The notes beneath the pieces are model-generated. The model ran no database searches. It saw nothing but the letters and a program-made list of their open reading frames with translations, and was not told where the DNA came from. Both the position numbers and the translations under genes were made by a program. A stretch of 64,000 nucleotides of DNA from Polydactylus sextarius (taxonomy: Eukaryota > Chordata > Actinopteri > Polynemidae): the NCBI GenBank assembly GCA_016801845.1, contig CM028924.1, forward strand, positions 2,993,501 to 3,057,500, in the 5' to 3' direction. Shown here piece after piece: positions 46,095 through 57,640 of this stretch (its first letter is position 1; each line of letters begins with the position of its first letter).

Positions 46095-47997
46095 TCTTTC
46101 TCTGTCTGAGTTCCCAGCAGGGAGGGGAAGCTAGGTTAACTAACTGGACAAAGTCAGAGTGAATTGCAGAAGGACAAAAGCGGGCTTGAGTGGGGGCCAT
46201 GCCAGTCGGAAGGTGTAGCCCGCAGCACAATACCAGGTGAAGGAGGCTCTCGACAGGGGTCCGTCCAAGCAGGGCAAAGGTCACAGGCCCTATTAGATCT
46301 GATGTGAATGGAGGGACTTCTTTGATTGAAAAAGGAGGTCGGGAAAAGGAGGGATAAGGAAGGAGTTTACCTATCTGAAAAGCCTGCAGGGGTGGTGGGG
46401 GTGGGGGGGCATGTTTATGCCTCCATTATATCTGACCTGTCGGGATGTGGACAAAAATCTAAATAAGCTGATAGCTCACGGTGGGAGCCACAACACAAAC
46501 ATAAGACTCTCTGAACTGAACAAAAATGAAGGCTGATGTGATCGGAAACACACAGAGCAACCTCAATAACACAATGACAAACGTCTAGACAGCCAGAGAT
46601 ATAATAGAATTTATAGGTAGGTGCATTGACTCATCGGTGCAATATAAACGCTACTGCCTTGTAACACACATTTACATCAGCTATCCTCAGCTGTTATGGC
46701 TCTGTGAATGTTCAGAGGTAGACATACACCACGAGACGTCAGGAGAAAGGAAGCTTCAAAGTTGCTGTCGTAGCCAATATTTCCAAGATATGTCTGTGTT
46801 ATTGGATGATTTACAAAGGAAAGAAAAAACGTTCCATAACTGCTGTGAATAAAACTCTGATGAAGAATGTGAAATGTCCTCCTATTAATTGACGTTGTGG
46901 TGAAAGCATCGAAGTAACATTAGGAAAGAAGTGAGGGAAAAGTGCAAGAGCCGCTGACTCCACCCTGGCTAGGCATTCAAATCAAACGCACCTCGTCAAC
47001 TGTCTGCACAGCTCCCCAAGGAAAAAAAAAGAAAAATACTTAAAAAGTGCTATTATTCACTTACACACACACATAGCTCACTGTTACCCACAAATATACA
47101 CCAGCATACTAAACCCCTTAGGTTTACACACACATATGCTCACACACACTAAAATGTGCCCTGTGCACTCTGCACAGATAGGAGTGAAAATGAGGGGACC
47201 CCTAAACAGCATACAGGAAACAGAGGTGATGAATTCCGTGTGCGGGGCCATAGAGCCAGGCTCATAGATACCTTATCTAGGGGGATTGATAGGGGAAGGG
47301 CCTTCCCTTAAAACACACTACTGATTGTTTCCAAATGTCTTCCCAATGGGGAGGGTTAGAGAAAGGCAGAGACAGCGACTCAGGGGCAGAGCTTGCAAGC
47401 TTTTTATTGGTCCAGTCCGGGGGAAATGGAGAGGGAACAGCAACTCTGTCCTGGCTTTCCTGCCCCAAGTTGCTGCTAGTGCTTAACTACCAGTCAGATC
47501 GCATTACTCAGGCAGTAAATCTAAGTACCGGTTAACGCAAATAATCAAGAGCTAATACTGCTCTACGAAACCACTTTCTCTGTGTCTGTGGTCAGAGCTG
47601 TGCAAACAGGCGCAAGCCAAGGCCCTCTGTCCTCTTAGCCTCTGCCAGACTCTCCCTCACTCTCTCACGGCTATTATAACCTACACATAGTCACAATCTC
47701 CATATACTTGCGTATCCGTGTATCCCATATGGAGTGTGTGCCTCTGAGTGTGCACTGCGCTTGTGTTCATTCACATGTTTAAATCTGTCCCGTGACTCTG
47801 TGCTGCAGTTCTAAGCGAAATGGGACAGTGTGGTCTATTAAAAAAAAAAAAAACGTATTACTGGGTTAAGCGTTAAAAAACGCAGGCTGGGCCACAGTCA
47901 AGATGGTAACACCATTCCCCTCTTCCAATTACTCCATATTGCTGCTCCAATTAGAGTGGAGCAGGTCCAAAACCAGAACCGAGAGCTGCCAGGTTCA

Positions 47998-48017
47998 GAG
48001 AGAGAGAGAGAGAGAGA
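47998..48017 (+). repeat. (GA)n microsatellite
   Basis: A short GA run. Confidence 0.85.
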
Positions 48018-48603
48018 AAGCAGAGGCCCCGGGTGGCAGTAATGAGGTCTTAACCCCGACTTTGCTCTATTATGTCATAATGCTTTAATTCAAGCCATAT
48101 GATAGGCTGCTGTGCACTCCTGTGTTATTGGAAAGTCAATATTTGTGAGTCGACCCTGTCTGTTCACCTCAGATGTGGCCTTTGAGTAAGTGCAAAAAGC
48201 CAAATATTTCTGAGGAGCAAATCATTGACGGAGAAGACACAATTCAAATTAAACACTACACAACATTTCATTTCATTTATTTAATTACATTACTTCACAT
48301 GACCTATATTTTTTTTATTAAATATTTTTATTTTTGTTTAAACTTTATATTTCTTATTTAAGTCATGATTTCCTAATTTCTCACATGATGTATTATTTTA
48401 TATGATTGAATTACACATGAACATGAACATGAACAAACTACCCAACAGAAGTGGGTAAATTTAGCTGTGCCTCTAATCTTGCTTATACCTTCATGTAATC
48501 AATTCTGATGGACTTTCACTTCTAATGCAGTATTTTTACATTGTGTTGTTACTGTATACTCAAGGTCCTGATAAGTGTCCCCTCCCTCTCTCTCCCTCTG
48601 CGT

Positions 48604-48604
<1 letters not shown>

Positions 48605-48658
<54 letters not shown>
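48605..48658 (+). repeat. (CA)27 microsatellite
   Basis: A pure CA array, 54 bases. Confidence 0.95.
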
Positions 48659-48660
<2 letters not shown>

Positions 48661-48759
48661 CCAGCTGCCTGTGATGTCATCACCTTGCAATCACGAGCAG
48701 CGTTCCTGGTCTACTGTTGCACTGAGCACAAATTAACTAACAGTGTATTTGTTAATAGT

Positions 48760-48960
48760 TTGTACAGTGCTTGAAGGTCACATTTTAAATTAGTGTGGCT
48801 CTTGTATTTAATGGGGTTAATTACCATGGTAATAACCCAGGACCACATCCTGGTCAATAATTGTTTTGTAATTGGTTTCAGGTTGCATAATAATGACACA
48901 GTCCATCAATTCCTGTCGTTGCATAATTACAAAAGAGGGTGTTTAATCATATTCAGAATA
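48760..48960. promoter_or_regulatory. enhancer-like block with clustered palindromes
   Basis: Unique DNA with a nuclear-receptor half-site AAGGTCA (48775-48781), an imperfect 25-base palindrome centred on CCATGG (48814-48838, one bulged A), a perfect hairpin CCAGGA-CCACA-TCCTGG (48837-48853), TCAATAATTG, TTTTGTAATTGG and GCATAATTAC. Two adjoining dyads plus several TAATT cores make this a strong regulatory candidate. Confidence 0.45.
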
Positions 48961-49689
48961 AACATGAATAACTTTTAAATAATGAGAACCAAGTGGTGGA
49001 TACTATCTTTAGAAAAAAGGGAAGTGTTTTACTGTACCTGTTTGTACAGCTATAGAGTAACAGGATCACTTGTAAAATTTATCATGAAAGCATTTTTTTT
49101 ATAACATACATAAAGTCTACAAAACATAATAACTACAACTATTCTACAAGTGTTCCTTCAATTCAATTGCTACAAGTTTGCCTTGACGCGCTATAGGCTG
49201 CATATGCAGCAAATCAGACTTCATTTGTGTTCTGCAGAGTTACATTTCTTGTTTACACTCAGAGTGACTCCAAGAATGTTATTCTAACTACATTACAGCG
49301 GCTTTTGCAGGGTATCTTTTTCATACCCAGCATTGTTCATTGTTTGAAGACGTAAATTGAGCAATAAAAAGGCAATGCTTATTGGATTAGACATCCAGCG
49401 CACTGTATGCTCATGTGTTTTGTGTTATATTTTTCTAAACTTGAGCATGGGGCAGGGGGATTGAGCTCTACACATGGCAGTCACCCTTAAATCCACAGAT
49501 AAATGCAGCTCACTCATCCGAAGATGGTGGGGAATAGATAGTGTTTCTCCTCCTGGGAGAGAGCGGAGGGGCGGGGGGCGACGGGGATGAAAAAAGGGAG
49601 TTAAAACATGGTTATGCATAGTGACTGAGGGGGCAGTCTGTGAGCAGATAGGATAGGCAAAACTAGACAACCAGACAGGGTGAAAACAA

Positions 49690-49815
49690 GAGTGATAGAT
49701 GAGGCAGAAGAAAAAGAAAGACAGATAAAGGGGAGAGAAGAGTACAAGAGAGAAAGAAAATCAGTCAGAGTGAATGAAAGAGAGACAGAATGAGCTGAGG
49801 AGGTGGAGAGAGAAC
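49690..49815 (+). repeat. purine-rich (GA/GAAA) low-complexity tract
   Basis: About 125 bases almost wholly A and G on the + strand with few pyrimidines. Potential triplex-forming DNA. Confidence 0.7.
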
Positions 49816-52267
49816 TCGATGTCCTGTCTCTGGTACGTGCCGAGGGAGACAGATTTCCCGGTGGAGCATTCCCAAGTGTCCCCCTGCAGTCTGTAATAGG
49901 ATTTTCGAGGCTACAGCAGGTAGTCTGTGAGGGAACTTTGTTCGTGGGCGCTCACAGATAAGGGTTAATGCAGCCCAAAGGTTCCTCCACTAAACAAGGC
50001 ACTCTGGGAGTCTGTCGCTCCCTCCTCGTCGGCCAGCGTTGCCAGCACCAATCTGTCACAAAGGATTTCTTTCCTGCAAAACTCAGTGGCTATTCCTGAC
50101 ATCTCCAACAAACTAATTGTTGTCTCCAATCCTGGCAAATCCTGTGAAGTCCTAACGAGTTAGTGTCTTCTGCACAGATGAGAAAAAGTCTTACAAAATC
50201 AATTTCTCAGCTGAATTACACTTTGTCATAAGGGCCAAAACATGAGAAGAGAGAAGATGGGAGTGGATGAGAGGAGCAGAGAGGATGCCAAGACAGACCA
50301 GGCCTGAGTCTTAGACTAGAGTTTGTGTCATCCATATTCTCTCGTCCAATTGTTCTCTTTCCCCAGGCTGTTTTATGACTGCTTCCCTTCCCTCCAAGCC
50401 ACTTTATGACAGGCATTGTAATGTCTTTAGAGTTCTGGGCAGCCTCTGATTGGGCCATGCAGTGCTTCTCTCTGGCCCTGAGTGACAGTGGGACCGGGTC
50501 CAACCGCCACCCAGGACACAGAGCCATAAATCATCCTGCTGGCACCAGGCTCTACTTCCTGAACAGCTACCAGTTCCTGCAGGGGACAAAAAGGCCTTTG
50601 TGCGCTTTAGGCAGCAAGAACTTCTCCTCTCTTTGAGGATTCAGAGGTTTTACAAGCAATACTGAGAAAGATGGTGGGAGAAAGAGAGAGAAAGTTTACA
50701 CACATACTCTTTCTTTCTCTCTTATTAAGTGCATTTAATAAGGCTATGACTAAGCTACAGCTAATAGCTACTGAATGTGAACACCTGTTGAACAGCAGTT
50801 CGTGATGAGATCGGCAGTTGTTTGTTTACGTCAGTCACTATGGAGACCGCCCACTGACGTTACTGCGCTAAGATAAAGTCATTAGCCCTCAGTTTCTGCA
50901 GGAGCCCAACGATTTCATCACGGCTAATGTGAAGAAGAAGAATCAGACTGCCAGAGCTGTGGCGGCCCTCGCCAAAGGTGGCCTCCCTCCATCCCTCCCC
51001 TCCTTCCTTTACATTCCTCATTTCCACCAGTCTCCGTCCTCCCTGTGTGTTTGGATGGCTCCTCCTCACTGTCAGACTGTGAGGGACGGCTGTTTTCCTT
51101 GCAGGCCAGATCAAGACAGGGGATTGGCCCCAGGGGGCCCGAGGATGTGAAGCTTCTGACACGTCCCGTAAATCTAGGGTGTCCCATCTCTGCTGCTCGA
51201 TCTGCGCACAGCAATGAGAACACCAATGAGGCGTGAGGATGAACATTCCTTAGACCGTTCTCACACACAATAATACTTTGCTGCCCCTCTCAGCTGTCCA
51301 CCTCAGCAAAAATCCTGTCTTTCCACCCCTCTTTGGTAAAAATAAGTCCCCAAACTCCAAACCTTAACGCATAAAAGTTTTCACAAGAAGGCTGCTTTCT
51401 TAGTGTACGGCTTTGTGTTTTTATTAAATGATGAATATGGAACTGCGTATTATTGTAGTGTCTATGAGAGGCAGTTACGAACCGTCTATGTTGATATACT
51501 TAATTCCCATAATCCTCTGCCATGTCTGTCTCAATCTAACAGCATGGAGCTGGCAGAGCTCTACAAACATAAGCAGACTAACTCATAAGCACATTCATAT
51601 ACACACTTATCCCTACTCATCATTACACTACATATTATCTAGGCAACATATTACTCCCATGTGTAAAATGATCTGTGGGAGTTTAATGCATTTTTAACTC
51701 TTGCTGGATCAGTTAAAAATTTTACTGACAAGTTTTCCTCCTCTGGTTTTGTCTGTGTGATGATATGATTTGCAGAAAACAAATTGGCAACTAATCATAC
51801 ATGTATGTTAAGAGAGAGAGGGAAATGTGGTGAATAGACAGATAAAAGAGCCAGACTGAAAAGTCCACTGACCAACCGACAAGCAAGCAGCAGACAGACG
51901 GGGGCCGAGCCAGCCCGTGTGGCTCCTCACCACCCAGCCAGCCACGTTAGCCAGATTTTTCACCCAAATGGAAATGAAGCCTGTCACTTCCACGCAGCCT
52001 CCGACCGCTCTGTCTGTCCAATCCGTCACAGCGTGCCGGCGGCCGCACAAATAGGCCTGCCACTCTCACTGTCATCTGAGTAACGGATGTCCCATCGTTA
52101 CCACAGGGTGGGACCAGGCAGCACTCAGGTCCACTTTCACCCCGCCTCACTTTTCCTCCATCTTCCTCCCTCCCTCCTCCACCTCATCCCAGTGATGGGT
52201 CTTTTGGACCTCTCTAGGAGTTCATGGTGCATGTGTGTTGGTGGGTGGGTGCTTTCTCAGAGCAGAG

Positions 52268-52288
52268 GTGTGTGTGTGTGTGTGTGTA
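52268..52288 (+). repeat. (TG)n microsatellite
   Basis: About 10 TG units. Confidence 0.85.
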
Positions 52289-52707
52289 TGTTTTTTTCTC
52301 TCTGTGCGATGGATGCTTCCCCCAATCTCCCATCAAGACTCAAAAGCAGTGGTATAATAGGGAGCAGTGGTGGGGTGAAATAAATTGTGTCCTGGACTGG
52401 TAACCTAACAGCTATCATAAATAATGTAGACCTATTTGAAGGGGAAGATGGGGCATTAGAAGCTATTTACACTGTAGGAGCCATACTATCGATCAGCATG
52501 GGACGTCCCATAGATAAGAATGGGATGATGTCATGGTTATTTATGGTGATTCCCGATGGTAAGGCTACAAAAGGGTTTTCGGGGCGACAGCATCATCAGT
52601 TTTTTTGGGGTGTGCAGGGGGGTGATGCATTCTGTCATCAATGGAACAATCAGCAGGGTTGAAGGAGATGAGGTGCAGCGGGTGCATGCTCCTGACATAT
52701 ACTCTAT

Positions 52708-52708
<1 letters not shown>

Positions 52709-52740
<32 letters not shown>
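52709..52740 (+). repeat. (CA)16 microsatellite
   Basis: A pure CA run. Confidence 0.95.
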
Positions 52741-52741
<1 letters not shown>

Positions 52742-53650
52742 TCAAGTGCGGACCCACATATCCAGACACACATGGACAACTTTACCTGCACACACAAACA
52801 TTAAACATGCATACAAACACCCACACAATGCAAAGATAAATGCCACTGGTGTGATTAGGGTCTATAAAGAGTGGTGAAAGGAGATGGCTCAGAGGAGATA
52901 CAGTACATCTTTGTCTCGCTTCCCGGCATTCAGCAGCGTAACATATATACAGAGCGCAATAAAACACTAGTTCTCCACTGGTGTGCTGTGAAGTGAGCCA
53001 AAGGCCATATTCAATAGAAGTCTGAGACAGAATTACCATTCAGGGATCACTGCTTGGGTCACATAAGTACATGAACCTCAGTTGTGTGAGATGAGAATTT
53101 AGGAACTGTGAGATATGGAGACTGGCTAAGGTGCAGCTTGGGATTTGACTCGATGTCATACTCACGGGAGGAGAGAAAGAAATAACGGGAGGACATCTTG
53201 AAAAAGAATGTTGAGGTTCCTTAATTACAAATCCAGCTACTGGTAACCCATCATAGAGGTTCGGAAATCAGCGTTGTGACATATGAATGTTTAAAGCAAC
53301 ACGAGACAGTTAATAGAGCTCCAGTGACGCCAAATCATCGCTTCTGATGTCTGGTTTATCAATTTCAAAAAACCTCTTACTTTCTCTGATGACACTTTAT
53401 GTTAAACACAAACGTATTTGTAGTGGGAATTTAATTTATTACTATTTTTTTAATAATATAATTTAAAATACTGCATATTTGTATTCAGTGTAAAAATAAA
53501 GTATAAAAATAAAAAAATAAAAAAATATTTGTTATGAATTCACATATGTACAAAATATTCTTAATCCTTCTGAAAGACAAAAACGTAAATGGACAAGTGA
53601 TTGTGTACTTATAGCTTTATTGGTGCCATATTAACATTTGAATGAATTCA

Positions 53651-53674
53651 GCACACACACACACACACACACAA
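53651..53674 (+). repeat. (CA)n microsatellite
   Basis: About 11 CA units. Confidence 0.9.
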
Positions 53675-53971
53675 ACAGTAAATTGACAAACACAAACTTT
53701 GCCTTAAGCTTTAAAAATGGTTAACGAGAGGGAGAGTCAGAATGGTAGAAGTACAGAAAGAGAGACTCCCACAGCTGAGGGAGGTGTGGTGGGGCAGTGG
53801 AAACAGGAGAACAGGAGGGGAGTAGAAACTGGCACGACTCCACAGTGTTTTCTGTCGCTGGCCCCTCGGAGCAGGAACATTATTGTGAATATTAGTTCAG
53901 AACTTCTGGCACCCATCCAGACACCGGCCTCTGCCTGTGCAGGGGGGGTAGCAGCGGGGTTCAAGCCCCAT

Positions 53972-53995
53972 CACACACACACACACACACACACA
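53972..53995 (+). repeat. (CA)12 microsatellite
   Basis: A pure CA run followed by a CCA-rich stretch. It lies inside the open frame 53717-54223 and weakens that frame as a gene. Confidence 0.9.
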
Positions 53996-54720
53996 ACTAC
54001 TGCCATTTACCACCACCACCACCCCCATCTCCTCAGCACACTCACGACTAGAAAGGCTCCACAACAACAAGATGTGTGGAGCCTAAAGTCCTGCCCAGCC
54101 CTGATAACAAGTCCCAGCTTTTTAAAAATAAGCAAACACATGTGGCCGTTTGATGTCCCCCTTATCTCTGCTAACTTTAAATTCTCAGAGAGTTTCTCCA
54201 CTGAGATCAAATTCAGTAATTAATCTGCTAGTCTTTTTATGAATTATTTTTGAGCGAAAGTTTTTCTCAAACTCAAAAGCTGACTGCTGTGTCCGTGCAC
54301 CAGTGGAGTTTCCGCCAGGCTTCTTTCATGCCGCTAATGAGAAAGTGGCAGAGAGGCCTGGAAAAGTCTGTCCAACTCTGCAAGGACTTGTTTTGTTTAG
54401 AAACACTGAAGTAGCGCGGTTGTATTTGGATGAACGTTGAGGAAATATATGGTGTTTTTCTCGTGTGTTGGTTGTAATCGAGCTCAACACTATTTGCGGT
54501 CGGCCAGATTAGACACAATGCAACAAGGAAAATGGATTTTCCATTTTGAGAAAAAAATTTCAGACAGACAAAACAATAGCAACAAAAGTCAACGTTACGT
54601 TAACAGCAATGATGCCACTGAGCAGCAGATAGCAGCCTGGCACAGAGTTGAAATAACAGAGAAACACAAAGAGAGAATGAAGTTGGAGTCGGGAGCTGTG
54701 GAAAGGGCACCTCCCTTCCA

Positions 54721-54746
54721 GGGGAGGAGGAGGAGGAGGAGGAGGG
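54721..54746 (+). repeat. (GGA)n repeat
   Basis: A GGA run that encodes poly-Arg in the overlapping open frame. Confidence 0.85.
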
Positions 54747-54980
54747 TGCCGGGTCTATTCAAGGGGAACAAGGAGACACAATGTAACAGGGTCAAAGCTG
54801 GGTCACCAAAGTCCATGAACTGCTTGGGTACAAGTGGTGGCAGGCAGAGGACAGACAGGTGAGCTGTTAGCATTAGCCACTAGCATTTTTAATGCCAGAG
54901 GAATGCGATGTAGAAAGGTGCCCATTGAAGTGCGCCAACACGTAGAATTATCGCTTTGCTTAACAAAACCGTGTGCGCTG

Positions 54981-55016
54981 AGTGTGTGTGCATGTGTGTG
55001 TTTGTGTGTGTGTGTA
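54981..55016 (+). repeat. interrupted (TG)n microsatellite
   Basis: TG units with CA and TT interruptions. Confidence 0.85.
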
Positions 55017-56219
55017 TACGTCTGTGTACTTAAGGGTGTGGGCTTTTGGATTGAAGACATTCAAAGGTTTTGTTAAGGGCTTTTTGACAAAGCCATCACA
55101 GAGGTCATGTATCTATAAGTATCTCTTTGACCTTTCACCCATGACCCATGACGAGGGGCTCAGAGGTGTTACCATGGAGACAGCATCAGTAGGTCAGTTA
55201 GGGGACAGATGGGCTACACATAGTATTTGTATAACATAGTATTTTTGCACTTAATAATCAAGTGTAAATGCACACACACTCATACATGCAGCTACAGTGT
55301 GTGCGCTCTTTACTCCATTAACCAAAGTGCATGTCATTCTTAACAGAGAGGATACATCAATGTTTTACCCTTTAAGGGAAAAAAAACAAGCATGCCCCTC
55401 ATTACCAAACAAGCTGAGTGAGGATGAGTTGATGGGCTCCCAGGTCTCTATCCCAGTCTGCCTTGGGGGGGGAGGAAGAGGAGGAGGGAAGTCAGGGTTT
55501 TGTCTCTCACCCCCCTTTTGTTAGAGTACCCCTTGTAATAAATCTGGATCTGGTAAATAGCCCATGAATAAAGGGAGATTTTATCCTCGGTGGCACAGGG
55601 AAGATTTAGTGGGCAGAGGCAGCGTCGCCTCTCTTCTGAACAACTACAAAGTGGTCACTCAGCGAGCCTTAAGAGGCATAAAAAGCCTGCGGTAGTTCAT
55701 TAAATCTCCAGCATGAAGATGGGACTGCTGTGGCCGTGATTTACTGCAGTCAGGTGCATATATCGGCGGTGGCACTCGGCCCCACCTCTCATTCTCTGTC
55801 TGTCCCAATGAGGAAATAACTAAGCATGCTGTGCTATTTATTGGCTGCATAGCTGGAAGACACACACAGAAAGAGACAGGGACGCTGGGAGGAAAGAAAA
55901 AGGAAATCAGAGAAAGGGAATAGGACAAGAATGGTGTTTTTCCAACCCTTTTTTCTCTTTTTGTCATAACTCTGAATAGGAAACAAGAAATGATACCTGT
56001 GTCTGTCACATTGATCATGGGCCATTTTGAGAGCGACTCCAGCTGGAAGTGTTTGACCAGTTCATGGTCAGTTCATGGGCACTAAGCTGGTAACTCTAAC
56101 TGGCTGTTTAGTTCAGGTGAGGGATAGAAATGAATGAATGAATTTGAATTTTCCACTGTCATAATGAACTTTTCTCATCACTTTTGATATTAAAAATGTC
56201 TGTAAATAAAATATAAGAA

Positions 56220-56950
56220 AGTTTGCCGTATAATCAAAGTGGTTTATCTTGACTAGACGATCAACAGCCGCTTCCTGGAAACACCTCCACCTCAGCTTAT
56301 CTCCGTTACATTAATTTCCCACAATGCATGTTCTACACATGCTCTCACATCTTTGCCTGCTTCTCTGACTTCACTCTGACCTTGCTGTAATCACTTCACC
56401 TCATAATGTTCCTGACGAAATAACAAGTCGCGCTCTCTCACCTTGAAGCCTTTGCTGCTAAGCTTCTGGACGGTGGAACATTAAATATTTGTTTCGAGAT
56501 TCCTTCGCACTCCTATCGGCGATAGGGCCCTCACTTACTTAGCATTACATTTGTCCTGTTCAAACATTCACACTCAGATAGAGAGCGCAGTGTGTGTCAT
56601 CATAATCTCGGCCACTAAAGTTTTGATAATGCTGTCATGGGAACGGGTGATGTTTTTATTTATCTGTGTCTGTGTAGAACAGTTGCCTGTCTGGAGCTTT
56701 CACCCGAAGGTAGAGTTTAAGACTTAAACCAAGGATAACAAACATTTTATATTTATCATTGCAGCCTCATCACTGAATACATTTGATTAATATTTATGTC
56801 TTATTGGGAGTAAATGAACGGGTGTTTTAATGCATCCTCAGAGAGAAGTTTACAGTGTTCAGGGCGGGTACTGACAGTGCTTTCAAGTCTGGCTTCACTC
56901 TCAAGCATCAGAGATCACAATAAAATGCCATCTTATCATCTCAATGAAAA
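56220..56950. promoter_or_regulatory. possible enhancer-like region
   Basis: Unique DNA with ACATTAATTTCCC, AACATTAAATATTTG, CTTAGCATTACATTTG and TTGATTAATATTTATG. No exon signal. Boundaries are approximate. Confidence 0.3.
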
Positions 56951-57359
56951 CCCTTATCATATGTTTTCCACATAGTTTTCTTGACAGCATGTTTACTTCT
57001 CTGTAAATGAGTTTTTAAAAAATGACCCAGCAAACTTTTACTGTTTACACCCTCGCCCTCCTCTCATTCTTGCCTCTGATCCAGAAGGTCATGTTCCCGT
57101 GGACTGTCTGCAAAAGCAAATCTGTTAATCTCAGCACTGAAGGACAGCATAAGGGCAGATAAATGGCATTTAGTATGGGAGTACCGCAGTATGACTCCAC
57201 AAATAGGATGATTTAGACTTGTATTAATCAAATTCAGAAATGTCAAGTTTCCCTTTTTTCTTTATAGAGTTCTTCTTTTCCCCCATTTCTCTCCTCTGTC
57301 TCTGTCATTTCCCTCCTTCTCTCTTTAACCTTCATCCACCTCTTTTTCTCTCTGTGTTG

Positions 57360-57600
57360 TCAGTATAAAGATGTAGGGCCTGATCAGTGGAAGCTGATGT
57401 CCTAATAGAGAAGTAATGAGAATAGATCTGCTGGCTGCCTGGCTGTCTGCGTGTCCCGGCGTGCCGCTGTGTTCAACCACTTATGAAAGACACGAGGGGG
57501 AGAGTGCGATGTGCTCTGGCCCTTAGCGCAAAGATAATATTCACTGTTTTATCCACCTCTGCCTGACAAATGACTATCATTAATCAGCAGCCAGAAAGTC
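57360..57600. promoter_or_regulatory. enhancer-like block
   Basis: Unique DNA with GGGCCTGATCAG, GTCCTAATAGAG, GCGCAAAGATAATATTCAC and ACTATCATTAATCAGCAG, ending at a TG array. No coding frame. Confidence 0.4.
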
Positions 57601-57605
57601 CAGTC

Positions 57606-57606
<1 letters not shown>

Positions 57607-57638
<32 letters not shown>
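57607..57638 (+). repeat. (TG)16 microsatellite
   Basis: A pure TG run. Confidence 0.95.

Positions 57639-57639
<1 letters not shown>

Positions 57640-57640
<1 letters not shown>

Larger units (their letters stand above)
42653..48759. other. intron 2 segment with simple repeats and unremarkable unique DNA
   Basis: Includes a TG array (42832-42858), a GGT/GGA minisatellite (43765-43817), a T-run near 44258-44271, a long TG array (45124-45199) and a CCT run (46075-46094). It also has AT-rich DNA at 48.2-48.45 kb and a CA array at 48605-48658. None of the open frames shows a domain or good splice sites. Confidence 0.5.
48961..57359. other. intron 2 segment, mixed unique DNA and simple repeats
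   Basis: Contains a 14-bp palindrome at 49197-49210, a purine-rich tract at 49690-49815, a possible regulatory patch at 50.04-50.24 kb, TG/CA arrays at 52.27, 52.71, 53.65, 53.97 and 54.98 kb, an A/T-rich tract at 53430-53530 and a GGA run at 54721-54746. Regulatory-looking patches lie at 55.53-55.85 and 56.22-56.95 kb. The open frames at 52387-52662, 53717-54223 and 54437-54862 are not convincing genes. Confidence 0.5.

Noticed and set aside
53717..54223. Plus-strand 168-codon open frame
   Set aside because: It is interrupted by a CA microsatellite encoding His/Thr repeats and has no recognisable domain.
54437..54862. Plus-strand 141-codon open frame
   Set aside because: It is driven in part by a GGA repeat (poly-Arg), with no domain or splice context.
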